From Isoperla grammatica (Eukaryota; Arthropoda; Insecta; Plecoptera; Perlodidae), in the NCBI GenBank assembly GCA_945910005.1, contig OX246741.1, positions 2,032,001 to 2,096,000 of the forward strand: a stretch of 64,000 nucleotides of DNA. The letters are read 5' to 3'. The translations under genes were made by a program, and so were the position numbers. The notes under the pieces were generated by a model. That model was not told where the DNA came from and made no database searches. It was given only the letters and a program-made list of their open reading frames with translations. Positions 1 through 12,143 of the stretch are shown here, one piece after another (position 1 is the stretch's first letter; each line of letters opens with the position of its first letter).

Positions 1-1338
1 AATGTACAAGTGCACTTTTGTAATGTCTAATAGACGTATGTGTGGTCCAAAGCGTCACGGATAGGTGGTTGTCATGAAGCTCCACGAATCCTAAAACACA
101 TAAGTATGCGAAATACGAATACAATCTTAAATTTTGTAGACTTCCTATCATTTATTTGCATTTTATTTGAAACATTTTGCTTATTCACTTACAACAACTG
201 ATTTTCAGTGGGGGACATTATATGTATACCGTTTGTATTTTGTTGTGTTGTACCTCGTTGTAGGATGATGACAGTATCGATAGATTTCAGTCACTCGAGA
301 AGTTATAGGGCAGCAGATCGAACGAGTAATCGATTTCTAGTCTGCATTGTAAGTAGAAATATACCCACTGGACTAACGAACCATATTATACAATCATATC
401 AAGAATTTATTTATTTCGAGTAATAACTAATTAATCGACTGATAGAAATATGTGTTTCACATATGATTAAAAATGAAAGTTAATTGGTTTGTGTAAAGAT
501 GATAATGCGCTGGTCTGATGATGGTAGCACCTGTTACACAAGGACATGTTTTCCTCAGCTCCTCAGCAGCCGACTAACAGGTTGTATTGTAAGTGGGGCT
601 GTGGGCGATTATAAGTTACAGGCAGAGACAGGGGGTGGCCTATTTGTCGATAATCTTCAACAGGGATGCCCAACGTTATCGACATCGAGAATCGATATCA
701 GTCAAACTATATCGTACGGTTTCAACCGTAATGAAAGAGTTACATACTACCCTTTTATAGAAAACAACTCTAGTTTTTGTTCAAACGTGTTTTGTACTGT
801 TCATACGTTTGGATTGCTGAAATTAGACAGTTATTATACCGCGATTCTTATAAAACCAAACGTAGTAGTGAATCGCTATAGTCAAGCATTAGGTAAAAAA
901 AAAAAAAAATACATTGTTGAGTTTATTTCCGTTGAATGTTTGTCCTTGGTTGTGCAATATAATGTAGGAGAACTGCTGTGAGTTATGTGTCTGCGTGTGG
1001 AGATTATTGTATATGTCGCTCTTAAAAGATATTTATCCCTTTCAACTACTTGTACATGCCTATTTGTATGCGTATAATTTTTGTTTTACTGTCCAAAAAC
1101 TCATTTTTGTTTTAGTTTTAGAAATGCGATTCTCTCTCTAGTGTGACTAACGTGCAACAAATTTCAAACTCATGTTCATTGTGTTCTCCATAATATGAGA
1201 GGTCGCAAAAAGTTACGGCACGACAGGTTCATAATATATAGAATTTCTTTGTCGATCGCGATCCTGTAAAATCTAGCCGATAATTCGATACCGTATTTAA
1301 GTGTCGGTTAGGGTAATTTAATTTCTCGTTGTTTGCAG
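1..1338. other. Non-coding AT-rich stretch
   Basis: I see no gene here. The open frames are short, start mostly at non-ATG codons and resemble no family I know. A 15-base A run lies at 895-909. The stretch ends in a plausible 3' splice-site context (T-rich tract followed by TTTGCAG) at about 1338. Confidence 0.6.
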
Positions 1339-1600
1339 TGTTATTGGCCGTGTAGCGTCGTAAATCATGTTCGCTTCCACCGCCTTCTTTGGTCAAGGAA
1401 TCTCAGCGGCGGCGGTGGCGCGCTGCAGTTCTGCTCAGGGCCGCTAGGCGGCGTCACTCTGTTTCCCAGCGCTCTGCTCGCTTTGCGCTCGCTGCTGCAT
1501 CGACGGAGTTTTTCTGCTCGTCTAATTACGCACCAAATATGGCGCGCGCAAACGCATCAACTAGTGATGTATGGACGTTTTTTTGACGACCTTCTCCTAA
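1339..1600. other. CpG- and GC-rich block, possible exon or promoter
   Basis: This block is much richer in C, G and CpG than its surroundings. It follows a T-rich tract ending in GCAG at 1338, so it could be an exon on the plus strand. The first ATG, at 1367, opens only 26 codons before TAG, rich in Ala and Ser and without recognisable similarity. Competing explanations are a promoter CpG block or part of a mobile element. The sequence alone does not decide. Confidence 0.25.
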
Positions 1601-3265
1601 CTGGGTTATAGTGATAAACTTATATGGTGCACTAATGTTTCCTGTTTTCCGGTGTGTGCACTTGTCGTAGGTTTGAAACTTGAACATCTCCACTTTTGTA
1701 CAGGTCTTTAATGTCAACTAGTTGTTTTAAATATTAACTGGGCCATAAAATGATTAAAATAACAGCAACATAAATACTCCATTTGTAAGCGCGGGATCCT
1801 TGTTGAACATGATAACTTTCTTCTCTTTTATGCGACTCTAGAGGGAATTATAATAGTTGTATCTGTATCATTGGTAACGAATAGAAGCTCATTCACTTTT
1901 CTCTTGCATTCTCGAATATACTTCCAGACAGATAATGGCTAAGAAGATTCGTTCTCAAGTATATAAGAGTATATAAGAAGGTACGCACTTTGTGCATACA
2001 CTATGTCACCATGGCTTGTGTGTGTCTGCACCCTTGAAGAAGGGACGTTGCCCGATGTAGGAAGTACGTTATGTCGCACGCCACGTGAACAGCTGATAAC
2101 GCTGGGGCAGTGTTTATACACACTACCTACACACTTCACTTCCGGTACGAGTGTTTCCTTTTGACCACAACTGCCCAGCGTGCATGTTCCATGGTGCTAC
2201 ACTCAACTGCATGGTCGCTTGAGCGCACGTAGGCCACTCCGTCTGACTTGAAGCAATGCATGTGTTATTATAGCATTTATATTTAGCGACATTACCCAGG
2301 ATATGTTATTGTAAATAAAAAACAAATTATGTTTACTATCATAATACATTGTAATATGTGCCTCGTTTTTCGACAGCTCTAAATGCAATGTCCTCGTTTG
2401 TAAGTCGGTGCCCAGTTCAAATTACCAAGGTAAATGATAATGCGATATTTTCCTGCATTAATGACTATATTTTGTGTTATAATTATTTCTGAACTGAGAT
2501 ATGTGGAAGTCCGTTGGAAGGTAAGGCAATCCAATAGACTCCCGCCCAGTCGTCCATATTATGCATCCGTTGCGTTTACGCAGAACCATTCAGCTAATGT
2601 ATGTATTCCAGCAACGGAGGAAAGGAAATGAATCAGGAAACCATATTACAACGTTATCAAAAGAAACGTGCTACAAAGCTCGACCTACTTCAGTGACAGT
2701 TATTCTTATTGTATCCGTTTTTTCGTAAACGTTATACGTTTTTCCGTGAAGTTAAAATCCACATTACCCCAAATTTTGTTTTAATTCGCTCTGATATATC
2801 CTGTCAACGTTGGTGCGTATTTATAGGGGCCTCGGTCTATTTGTTGATGACCTGATGAACCATGCTGACTATTAAAGTCTTTGTGATGGCTCGTTATTCT
2901 TGTGGGTTTATTCCTGCCTACAATGCAGACGCTCCTGGGTGCGATTCCCGGTTCGTTTTTTTTTTTTTTTTAACTGTAAATGTTGACTTCAAACATCATA
3001 CTATTCTGTATGATGTATATGTAAACGGTGACTTGGGACCCGTCATAGCAACGAAGCTGCTATACCACGTGGGTATTATAATGAAACCGAATGTGAACAG
3101 AGTGTCCAGTGCCCTAGTATAGTTATTGTTTTTACGGTTGCTTGCCCTGGGTGATGACGACCAAAATAGCGGCGTGCGTGCACCACTGTCCGCCACTTCT
3201 CGGTATAGTAGTTGGTGTTTTTTGCCCGCGTCGTGAAAGTGATAGTTTGTTAGTTATGATGCCCG
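1601..3265. other. Non-coding stretch with one Pol III B-box-like site
   Basis: No gene is visible. A B-box-like sequence (GGGTGCGATTCCC, 2937-2949) is followed by a T run at 2957-2970, as in decayed tRNA-derived SINE heads. No matching A box was found at the right distance, so this is a fragment at best. Confidence 0.4.
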
Positions 3266-3269
3266 GTAT

Positions 3270-3510
3270 GTAAGTATAGCATTGCGTGCCTAGCGGACGG
3301 TTTCCTTCGGTCACTAGTTCAAGATCGTCCTGCGACGTGGGAATCTTGTGTCGGCCGGACAAGGTCGCTGGTTCGATACCCACACACGGCACATCTGCCC
3401 CAGACAACAATGAGTGGTGCTCGTATCACCTGGGGGTGTCTTCCGTAGCCTCTGAGGCGCGTTGCGCGATGGGTAATGGGCTGCCCACTGTGATAATCAT
3501 TGCAACAAGG
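3270..3510 (+). repeat. SINE-like tRNA-derived segment
   Basis: A GC-richer segment of about 240 bp sits in AT-rich DNA. It contains a perfect Pol III B box (GGTTCGATACC, 3370-3380) and a weaker one (AGTTCAAGATC) about 50 bases upstream. No tRNA acceptor stem closes around the B box, so this is a tRNA-derived repeat, not a tRNA gene. The ends are not defined. Confidence 0.4.
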
Positions 3511-3962
3511 TAACATGAGTATAGTGGAAGTAGATATATTTGCATTTCGGCTAATTGATACGTCCGTCCTTATTTCCTTGTTATGTCTATGTGTGTATCG
3601 CCAATGGAGAAGTGTAACGTACTGTGCCTTCTGGTAAGGAATTGAGTATGAGTTGACCAATTTTGAAGCTGAAAATAACGAAATTGAAACATCGTCGAAC
3701 ACCAAATTGGACACTTTATAAAAGAACAATTAATTTACTACACAAGTGGTAAATTTTGTGGATGCAATTATATGATTTGATCAGTTTGTATATACTTTAC
3801 ATTCACAATGGGAAACCTTCCTATTCGCAGATATAAGCATAAATAATGCGTTAACAAAATAACACATAACAGTCGATTCCCTTGGTGACTTTGGACTTTT
3901 TTTTTATGGTTGTGCCCAACCAAATCCCCGTCCTGTGAAGTCTGCGCGTATAGAAGGATGGT
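3511..3962. other. Non-coding AT-rich stretch
   Basis: No gene, repeat unit or regulatory site is recognisable here. Confidence 0.6.
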
Positions 3963-4458
3963 TCAGTAGTGTAGTAAAGTAAGGGCTTCGAACACGGTCA
4001 TGGTTGAGGACACCACCATCATCGCGGGGATGACGTCAGCAGAAACCTCGCTGGCTGGAAGTGAAGAATTTGTCGTCGGGAGGAGCTCGGGGTGTCGACT
4101 GCGGCGGCGCAAGAAACGCCGAGACGAATGCCGGGTAATTTGTTTGTCGCCATGTGCGCACAACGCCTGCGCAGATGCGCTTTTTGTGCGCCTCGAAACC
4201 AACACGTACCACGCAGGCAGTCCTATGGGACCCACCGCCGAACTGATTGAAACAGTAGCGATTTCGTTCTGGGGTGTAAACCTGGATGATGAATCCAGTT
4301 CAACCATGAAGATGACTCAATTGGAAAATTATCTCCTTTTAAATGCCCTGGCGAGACGCACATTTTTGTGTGTGCACGGCAGTAGAACGCGTAGCCAGCC
4401 TCGGTGCCCTTTGTCTACAGTGCGTGAGATTAACTCCCGTGCGTTCTTACATAATTAA
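3963..4458. other. GC-rich block open on both strands
   Basis: An ATG-initiated frame of 152 codons runs on the plus strand (4000-4458) and a 114-codon frame runs on the minus strand (3963-4307) through the same GC-rich DNA. The plus-strand product has an Arg/Lys cluster at about residues 33-41 and no domain I recognise. Two overlapping open frames in locally GC-rich DNA are expected by chance because stop codons are rare there. It may be an exon, a promoter CpG block or chance. Confidence 0.25.
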
Positions 4459-4681
4459 CAGCGGTATATCCGGAGACGGTGGATGCAATTGATACAATGG
4501 AACCGAAATCTGGACGAAGTTGTTATTTACAGTCGGTAAACTTGCACAGTCATTGAAACTATTAACAATACATGGAGAACGTCTAGACTCGTACGACTAC
4601 GAGATGTACGAACCATTATAGCAAAGTTTGAGACATTGTGGTGGTTGAGCTTCCTCTCGTGGCTGCTTTATTTGGTTCGTA

Positions 4682-4835
4682 AAGTGGATCCACATCAGCC
4701 TTGTGAATGCTGACGTTATAGATGAGAGAGTCGGAGCCAATCAGCGGGTGACTTCTTGAAATACTGTCATTTTATTGGCCAATACCTCAATAATCTATGA
4801 CGTCAGCATCCACAAGGTTGCTGTGGAACGGACTT
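4682..4835. mobile_element. Small MITE-like inverted-repeat element (154 bp)
   Basis: The two ends are imperfect inverted copies of about 45 bp. The left arm contains CTTGTGAATGCTGACGTTAT and the complement of the right arm contains CTTGTGGATGCTGACGTCAT. The centre carries CCAATCA and ATTGGCC motifs. There is no coding capacity. No clear target-site duplication is visible, so the exact ends are approximate. Confidence 0.6.
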
Positions 4836-5148
4836 GATGTGGAGCGTTCCATAGAGTAGTGTGTGTACTAAACCACATGTCGCTCTCATGTTACCATGCA
4901 GTACAGGGTGTAGTAAGCCACCATAGAGCTGACAACCGGGTGCATGTGTACTGAGTAGGCTATAGCGAGCGTTGGTCAAGCTTGGGTATTGGTTTCAACT
5001 TTCAACGTCATTGTGTTTTTACACGTGGCTTCCTTCCGTCTTGCTCTACCAGGCTTCAAGGTTTCAATACATGTTTGCACGAGAGGCAGTGGAATGTGTC
5101 GAGTACCGATAGCATTAGCCAGCAGTGCTAAAGTAGCCTGGTTAAAGG
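4836..5148. other. Spacer before the 82-bp array
   Basis: No gene is seen. Partial, diverged pieces of the satellite unit (CTAAAGTAGCCTGG-like, about 5128-5141) appear just before the regular array begins. Confidence 0.5.
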
Positions 5149-6380
5149 TTAAAGTAGGAAGTATGGACGGGACGAGGGTTGACCAACGAGCCACCTGTTT
5201 GGCGCGACCCGCCACCTACCTCGAGCCTGGCTAAAGTAGGAAGTATGGACGGGACGAGGGTTGACGAACGAGCCACCTGTTTGGCGCGACCCGCCACCTA
5301 CCTCGAGCCTGGCTAAAGTAGGAAGTATGGACGGGACGAGGGTTGACGAACGAGCCACCTGTTTGGCGCGACCCGCCACCTACCTCGAGCCTGGCTAAAG
5401 TAGGAAGTATGGACGGGACGAGGGTTGACGAACGAGCCACCTGTTTGGCGCGACCCGCCACCTACCTCGAGCCTGGCTAAAGTAGGAAGTATGGACGGGA
5501 CGAGGGCTGACGAACGAGCCACCTGTTTGGCGCGACCCGCCACCTACCTCGAGCCTGGCTAAAGTTGGAAGTATGGACGGGACGAGGGTTGACGAACGAG
5601 CCACCTGTTTGGCGCGACCCGCCACCTACCTCGAGCCTGGCTAAAGTAGGAAGTATGGACGGGACGAGGGCTGACGAACGAGCCACCTGTTTGGCGCGAC
5701 CCGCCACCTACCTCGAGCCTGGCTAAAGTAGGAAGTATGGACGGGACGAGGGTTGACCAACGAGCCACCTGTTTGGCGCGACCCGCCACCTACCTCGAGC
5801 CTGGCTAAAGTAGGAAGTATGGACGGGACGAGGGTTGACGAACGAGCCACCTGTTTGGCGCGACCCGCCACCTACCTCGAGCCTGGCTAAAGTAGGAAGT
5901 ATGGACGGGACGAGGGTTGACCAACGAGCCACCTGTTTGGCGCGACCCGCCACCTACCTCGAGCCTGGCTAAAGTAGGAAGTACAGACGGGACGAGGGTT
6001 GACGAACGAGCCACCTGTTTGGCGCGACCCGCCACCTACCTCGAGCCTGGCTAAAGTAGGAAGTATGGACGGGACGAGGGTTGACGAACGAGCCACCTGT
6101 TTGGCGCGACCCGCCACCTACCTCGAGCCTGGCTAAAGTAGGAAGTATGGACGGGACGAGGGTTGACCAACGAGCCACCTGTTTGGCGCGACCCGCCACC
6201 TACCTCGAGCCTGGCTAAAGTAGGAAGTATGGACGGGACGAGGGTTGACCAACGAGCCACCTGTTTGGCGCGACCCGCCACCTACCTCGAGCCTGGCTAA
6301 AGTAGGAAGTATGGACGGGACGAGGGTTGACCAACGAGCCACCTGTTTGGCGCGACCCGCCACCTACCTCGAGCCTGGCT
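5149..6380. repeat. 82-bp tandem satellite, 15 copies
   Basis: Fifteen head-to-tail units start every 82 bp from 5149 to 6297 and end in a short partial unit. Each begins (C/T)TAAAGTAGGAAGT and ends CACCTACCTCGAGCCTGG. The units are almost identical. The main variants are C or G in TTGAC(C/G)AACG and T or C in AGGG(T/C)TGA, with single private changes in the sixth unit (AGTTGG) and the eleventh unit (TACAGACGGG). Low divergence implies recent expansion or ongoing homogenisation. The many overlapping 76-residue minus-strand frames come from the repeat itself and are not genes. Confidence 0.97.
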
Positions 6381-7707
6381 TGGTCGTGTCTCACAGCGTC
6401 ACGACGCAGCGCAGAGCATGCGCAACAAGTGCATGTGAACTTTCCATTCAATCCTTTCCCTTTCGAAACCACGTTGCATCGTCGGCTGGTGCATTGTCGT
6501 TGCGCTTTTCATTCTGTCTCTTGTTACTGTCACGTATGATATGACTTCCGTTTTGTTTAGCTTCATACTAGCCCCAACTGACGTATTCGCATACTGACCT
6601 AACATGCTTATCTACTGCCCCATTCATGCAAGCTAATTCAAAGAAAACCAACAGATTCCTGGCGTTATTTCCCACGTTGCACAAACCTAATCAGCCACGC
6701 CCACCGTTCCAGGTAACCAACGAAAGGTCATAAATTATCTCTAATGGATCTGTTTTAATTAGATATTTGGAACTAGGAAATTAAGTTTGGTACCAATGGA
6801 CTCGGCTATGTCGTAACCGATTGTGTCGTGTCGTGTCGTTGCCGAGCAACTTCAGCTCAGTTTGTGTCACATAATTTGATATTTGTTTTCGTAAAGTCAA
6901 ACGTATCTCAGTGTGTTTGATTGCTCTCCTCTTGTCTGGGATCGACGCTCATATGAATGTGGCGAGGCGCGGTTCGTCACACATTCTGTCAGCAGGTGAA
7001 GCTCACTGGATCACACACAACCCCGACACACAATGACATTCTTACATACCTCTTCCCCCCCGGGGGCCCTTTAGTTTACCGTCGAATCTAAATTCAATTG
7101 AAATTTGAAAATAGTTTTGTGGACAAGAAACTTCGTGATGAACTTTTTCCAGTTTTTTTTGCTGTCAATCCTTTACTGATTCCCATTCTAATTTCTAAAG
7201 AAACACAATTTGTTCTAGTTATTATAGTCGTTGAGAGAGTGGCTTCATGTAGTGGATCGTGGTTCAAGGCCATTATGACCAATCCACCTCCAGACAGTGT
7301 TGGTATGCCATGGTATGCCGTGGTATGCCCGCGCCGATTGGACGCGGGACCTCCAGGCTGGAACATTTCTCTCTGGAACCGAAACAATAATGTCGGATCT
7401 GAGGAATAGGCATTGAACGATTCTGACTGTGAGAATGGAAGTGAATGGAAGATACGCTTCACTGGAGAACGGAAGACCAGGCTTGAGTGTAAAGACATGT
7501 ACATACGTTCACGTAGGGACCGTTGCACGCAATTAGTGCGTACCTTCTCACCTCCTCTAATTCTAATGGCAATAATTTGTCGTAGGAAACCTGCCCAGGG
7601 ACAATCCATGTCCCTCTTCTGTCGTCCAACTAGATATTGCGGTATTTGGAATATAGTTGGGAAGGAATGTCCGAGGACTGTTGGTATTACTCAATCGCAG
7701 CATTCGT
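6381..7707. other. Non-coding stretch
   Basis: No gene is recognised. The frames at 7094-7724 on both strands are antisense to each other and show no known domain. Local features are a C/G run at about 7056-7068 and a short TATGCC(A/G)TGG direct repeat near 7302-7329. Confidence 0.55.
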
Positions 7708-7820
7708 ACCTTGTGACTGAGTAGCACCTTCGGAAGAAACCTTCAGTCAGGACTGCTGGTGGCCGGTATCAAACCGGCGACCTCCCGAGTCTCGCGTCTT
7801 ACCGCTGAGCCACCTCTGTT
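7708..7820 (-). repeat. tRNA-derived SINE, copy 1
   Basis: On the minus strand this has a Pol III A box (TGGCTCAGCGG) and a B box (GGTTTGATACC, complement of 7765-7775) at tRNA-like spacing. A short body follows (CAGTCCTGACTGAAGG and on to TCACAAGG). The bases flanking the head do not form an acceptor stem, so it is not a tRNA gene. The same head and body recur at 57792-57906, which shows an interspersed family. Confidence 0.8.
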
Positions 7821-8610
7821 TGAGCGCTCACAAACACACTTCACATTCTGGCTGGCTCTAGACCGGACTGTAAACTGCATCATAAGTCACTGCAATCGTC
7901 TCGATTACCCGTGGCGGTTTACACACTCGATCGACTGACTGCACACAGCTCTTCTGCGAAACAGGTTGTGGCCTGTACTTTGCGATCCATAAAGCCATCG
8001 GTCTCTTCAATTCTTTATTACTATATTTTAGTAACTTAGTTTTTAGTACTTGTTACCGGTATCCTAGCTGTTGCGTGTCGCGTACTTGCATCGTGAGCGC
8101 CTCGCCTCGCCTGTCACCGATGCATAACTCAACGATGAGCGGTCACCGCATGTGTGCAATAAAATCCGCGACGAGCTGTGCTCAGTGTGCTGGGCCGGCG
8201 AACATGGACATACCGCGTTTGAACACTTCGAAGCATACTTTATACTTTATCGAATGTGAAACAACGAATGTGATTCGCGGATAGATGTCGTGACTATTAG
8301 AGATTAATTTTTACATTCGATGGCTTTGAAGCATCAATATGTGTACGAGTGTCAAAAACTGTGGTATATGGTTTTTTACTAGTCCAATCTTTGCATGGTG
8401 AAGGCTGCCCTGAAGAGACGTTCTAACTCAAACTCAGTATAAGAGGCTGTAGCAGACGCGTCCAGTATCGCACGTAAACACCTTCTTGGTGGACAACCTA
8501 GTACCTACCCTATTTCATGACATAGCCATCATAGGAAAAACAACAGTTTTTAATTATAGTATATAGGATGTTTTAGAAGCTGGAAAATAAGCTGTTTTCA
8601 AAACTGAAGA

Positions 8611-8648
8611 GTTAACATTGTGATTTTTCTCATTGCAGGTAAGAATCC
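8611..8648 (+). promoter_or_regulatory. Candidate recursive splice site
   Basis: A T-rich tract (TTTTTCTCATTGCAG) is followed at once by a strong 5' splice site (GTAAGA), giving a zero-length exon at 8638/8639. This is the known architecture of ratchet points in very long insect introns. If real, this part of the window lies in a long plus-strand intron. No flanking exon is identified, so this is inference from one motif. Confidence 0.3.
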
Positions 8649-10876
8649 AATTGATTAACATGATTGCATCGATCTGCAATCAAACTCAATACAATAACCT
8701 GGAGCCAAACGGTGAGTGATACAAAGTAATGAACAGCATGCACTGAATGTTCAACGGCATTCGTTCATGTGGTTGCGTTCTTCTAGTGTTACAATGCATG
8801 GTAATTGAAAAATTTAAATTTGCACACATTTGGTTGCACAGATTACGGTTCCATGAGAGAAAAATGTTCATAATATATCATTAATCATAGTCGTGGCTCG
8901 GTAATGGGGCCGTAATTGCATGAGTTTATGAAAAGGTTTGCAACCTTACGCGGAAACGCCTATGCGACGCATGTCGAGTACCCTCCGATTCAATTTTGTG
9001 CAGAAATTATAGCTTCCAAACTTAACATTATTTACATTTATGGGATAATGATTCATGACGAGTAAGCTAATTCATTTCCAGTGTTATTTATTACTATGGT
9101 TGCAATTCTACGCAACGTTTAAAAGAATCGTCCCACTCAGAAGTCATTAATGCATTTGTAACCGAGACTATTCTGCATCTCTTCCAAACAATTTACTTTG
9201 TAATTTTCAATATGCTTACGTTAACCGTGTCAACAACAATTATAAACAATGTAGGTATATATTATTAGAGTTGTTTAATAGCGCACTTAATATCGTCGCA
9301 ATTAATTATTTCTCCTACCTCAGGCGGGGCATAAAAACAATCTGACTAACCAGTGAAAACTATCTTTTTATTCTGTTATTTCCTATTCACCGTGTATGGA
9401 AATACTTTGGCGTTTTTTTTCCTATAAGTCTTCAGCAATACTGTAATAATGTTCTAGGCGTCTCACAGATACATTGTCTATGTTCTGTACATTATATGGC
9501 CATGTAAAGGTCTCACCATGTTCATCATGCGGACTTTGTTTACTTTCATGTACGACATAAATCGTCTGGAGTTAGGTATGGATATAACATTTTCATGATT
9601 TTTCAGCGTTCAGCAAGCTGACTAATACTGTAAGCACTAAAACGTTAGTGAACACAAGGAAGGTAATAGATATACACGTCATTGTACAATATATTGCCGC
9701 ATCTCTGGCAATATACGAGGCCCGTGCACAATAATTATGTTGGTTTGTAGCATGTGCATCCGTCGGCAGTAGTAAAAGTGCTCTCTTGCACTGATATATG
9801 TATCGGCTTACAAATACCTATATACAATATAATAACCGCAATAGTTCCAGTCTCTAAGTATAGAGTGCATCGCTGTGATGCAAATATAGTAGCCCGGTGA
9901 TAATTTACTGCGAGCCTAGAATCCTCTGCTGCTTCCATTTCACGTGGAGTATCGCCTCGTTAGACGGGTGTACGAGTAATACCGATCAATCCTCTCAATT
10001 ATCGTAATAACCAGCTTGCATTACATGTGTTATACGTTGGACAGATAGCACGGACTTGCATGATAACCTGCTTAGAATAATACTCTTTTTCGTATGAATC
10101 CTTGGCTGTAAGTAAGGATGCAAATATGGCGCCAACGACAGTCGATTCGGATTCGGAAGATGAACTATTTTTTGTATCTGCACACTTGGGTAAGAAATTC
10201 TCGCTTCTGTAGGATTTTGCTATAGTCCGTATACCCATGTTAGGTCCTACGCGTAAACTAGGAAAGCCCTTATAGTGGTAGGCTTATAGCCTTTGCATTG
10301 TAATACCGTTTGGAATAATTGTAATACCACCCCTAGGTTTTCCAATTTCTCTAATCTATTTTGTTGCTTTATCGTCTCCCAGTTAGCTGTAAAGAAACCT
10401 GCTGCACTTGTTGATCATGCTGCGATAGCATTACCGTCACGGATCTAGAGCGAGAGTCTTCTGGGTCATAGTATAACAGCCTCGAAATGTCAGCGTGTTT
10501 ATCCACGTTATCTTATTTATCGGTTGTTTCCACATAAATCACTCGTTATGATATACTTGGTGAAATTTGTAATTAGTAGGTATAGAGACGTCCTTGTGTA
10601 TCCATCATGTGGATTCGACAATAATTTATCACGTTATTGAAAACCTGACCTGAGTTGCTGCAAGACGGATCCACACCTTAGGAATACATATTCGATGTGT
10701 GTTACACACACTGCTACTATTTCCACGACATACACAACCATCGACTTTTTGTTTGATATTCTCTAATACGTATTTCTCCATGAAATGACTCATTCTGAGA
10801 TAGTATTTCCATTGTTATTTGCTGTGCAATCGTTTCCGGCATGGCTTTGTTGTAAATAATTTGACCAAAGGACGTA

Positions 10877-10887
10877 AGTTCGAATCC
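10877..10887 (+). repeat. Isolated Pol III B-box (SINE fragment)
   Basis: AGTTCGAATCC matches the B box, and its 3' flank (CCACGTTAAGCTTGACTGGT) resembles that of the site at 24103. The two may be decayed members of one SINE family. Confidence 0.3.
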
Positions 10888-12143
10888 CACGTTAAGCTTG
10901 ACTGGTTGTCTTGTATATTATTGCAGGTGTTGTGTTGAATATTACACCTGCATAGGTTGTAAAACAGGTAATTGCACGGAGGTATAGTTGCAGCGGGGTT
11001 CAAAGCAGTTTTGGCGATTTGTGTGCATCAAGGCCAATTACAATCTCCGCTACTGTTTCAGTTCTCTCAACACACAAACCAGTAGCCGGGACACTCTCGT
11101 AAGGTACTTTCATCACCGAATATATTTACCAAGATTGGTTATTTCATTATCATAAGATTTCGATAGTAATTATTGCTTCCAGTTTTCAAAAGTGAAGTTG
11201 TTTTAAATTAAAATTGGATTTTAGAAAGTACAGCTTCTAGTCAGCTGCTACATAAGGACTGTAATTTCGAACCAGATTGATCTAATGGTCGGAAGTTGCG
11301 TGGTGCAATGCAACCGTAAAAACTGAATCAATTAAAGTGTAACGTTGCGAAACGATTGGATGCCTTTGTTTAATTTACAAGTTGCCGACATTGGCGAGTT
11401 GCCGGATAATGACCACGACGGAGGATACGTGAGAATGTGCGACGAACTGCCAAGAGTCTCGGCGTTGTGGGTAGATTACATATCCATCGTTTTCGGCAGG
11501 TCGAGAAGTTGATCGGATTATGTGAGATCTGAACGTGCGTGAGCGACATTGAAGACAAGCGTCGCACTGGAACTGGTACTATGGCACTGTCCCGCCGAAA
11601 AGACGGAGAAGAAATATCACGCTCCACTTTAGAAACACTTCTATGTACTTACGTATTGAATCAGTTTCCTGTTCGTCAGGTATTGTATTGCCAGAACAGA
11701 GTGAATTTTTTCTACTTACATTTTTTTTTTTTTTTTTTTTACACAGTAAATCTCAATGATCTAATCAAGTTACATAATTACTAAACTATCTTTACGGACG
11801 AGATTAGCTAGTTAACGGGGATAAACTTTTTTTAAGTACACAAAATAGTTTTAGCGGGGATTGAAGCCAATGCCACGTTTAGTAACTGACGAACACAAAG
11901 AAACAGGAAGATGAGATAAACGAAAAGAATGTGAAGCATACTTGGGAAGTAGAAGAGATGCTATGCCGAAGAGGTTTAAATAACTCCATATTGTGGAAGG
12001 AGCGTAAGAGATATAATAGTATGCAGAATTGCGCATGGATGTGATTTTACCAACAACCATTATTGTGACTGGGAAGAATGAAAAGCTACGCATGGAGTGT
12101 TGCAATCAACGGGTATCAAAGATGGACTACATCAACGTGTTAA

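Larger units (their letters stand above)
7821..12143. other. Long non-coding stretch
   Basis: No protein gene is supported. It contains a candidate zero-length-exon splice site (8638/8639), an isolated B-box-like site (AGTTCGAATCC, 10877-10887) and a long T tract near 11722-11740. A moderately GC-rich patch at 11385-11640 holds a short open frame without recognisable similarity. Confidence 0.5.

Noticed and set aside
1960..2030. A TATA-box promoter (TATATAAG repeated) ahead of an ATG
   Set aside because: The ATG opens only eight codons, and AT-rich DNA gives TATA matches by chance.
5149..6472. Many overlapping 76-residue minus-strand frames beginning MAGRAKQVAR
   Set aside because: They are the same frame repeated every 82 bp across the satellite. 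The period is not a multiple of three, and no start, splice or domain evidence supports translation.
7752..7820. A tRNA gene on the minus strand
   Set aside because: A and B boxes are present but the acceptor stem does not pair, and a related copy with the same body exists at 57792-57906, so it is a SINE.
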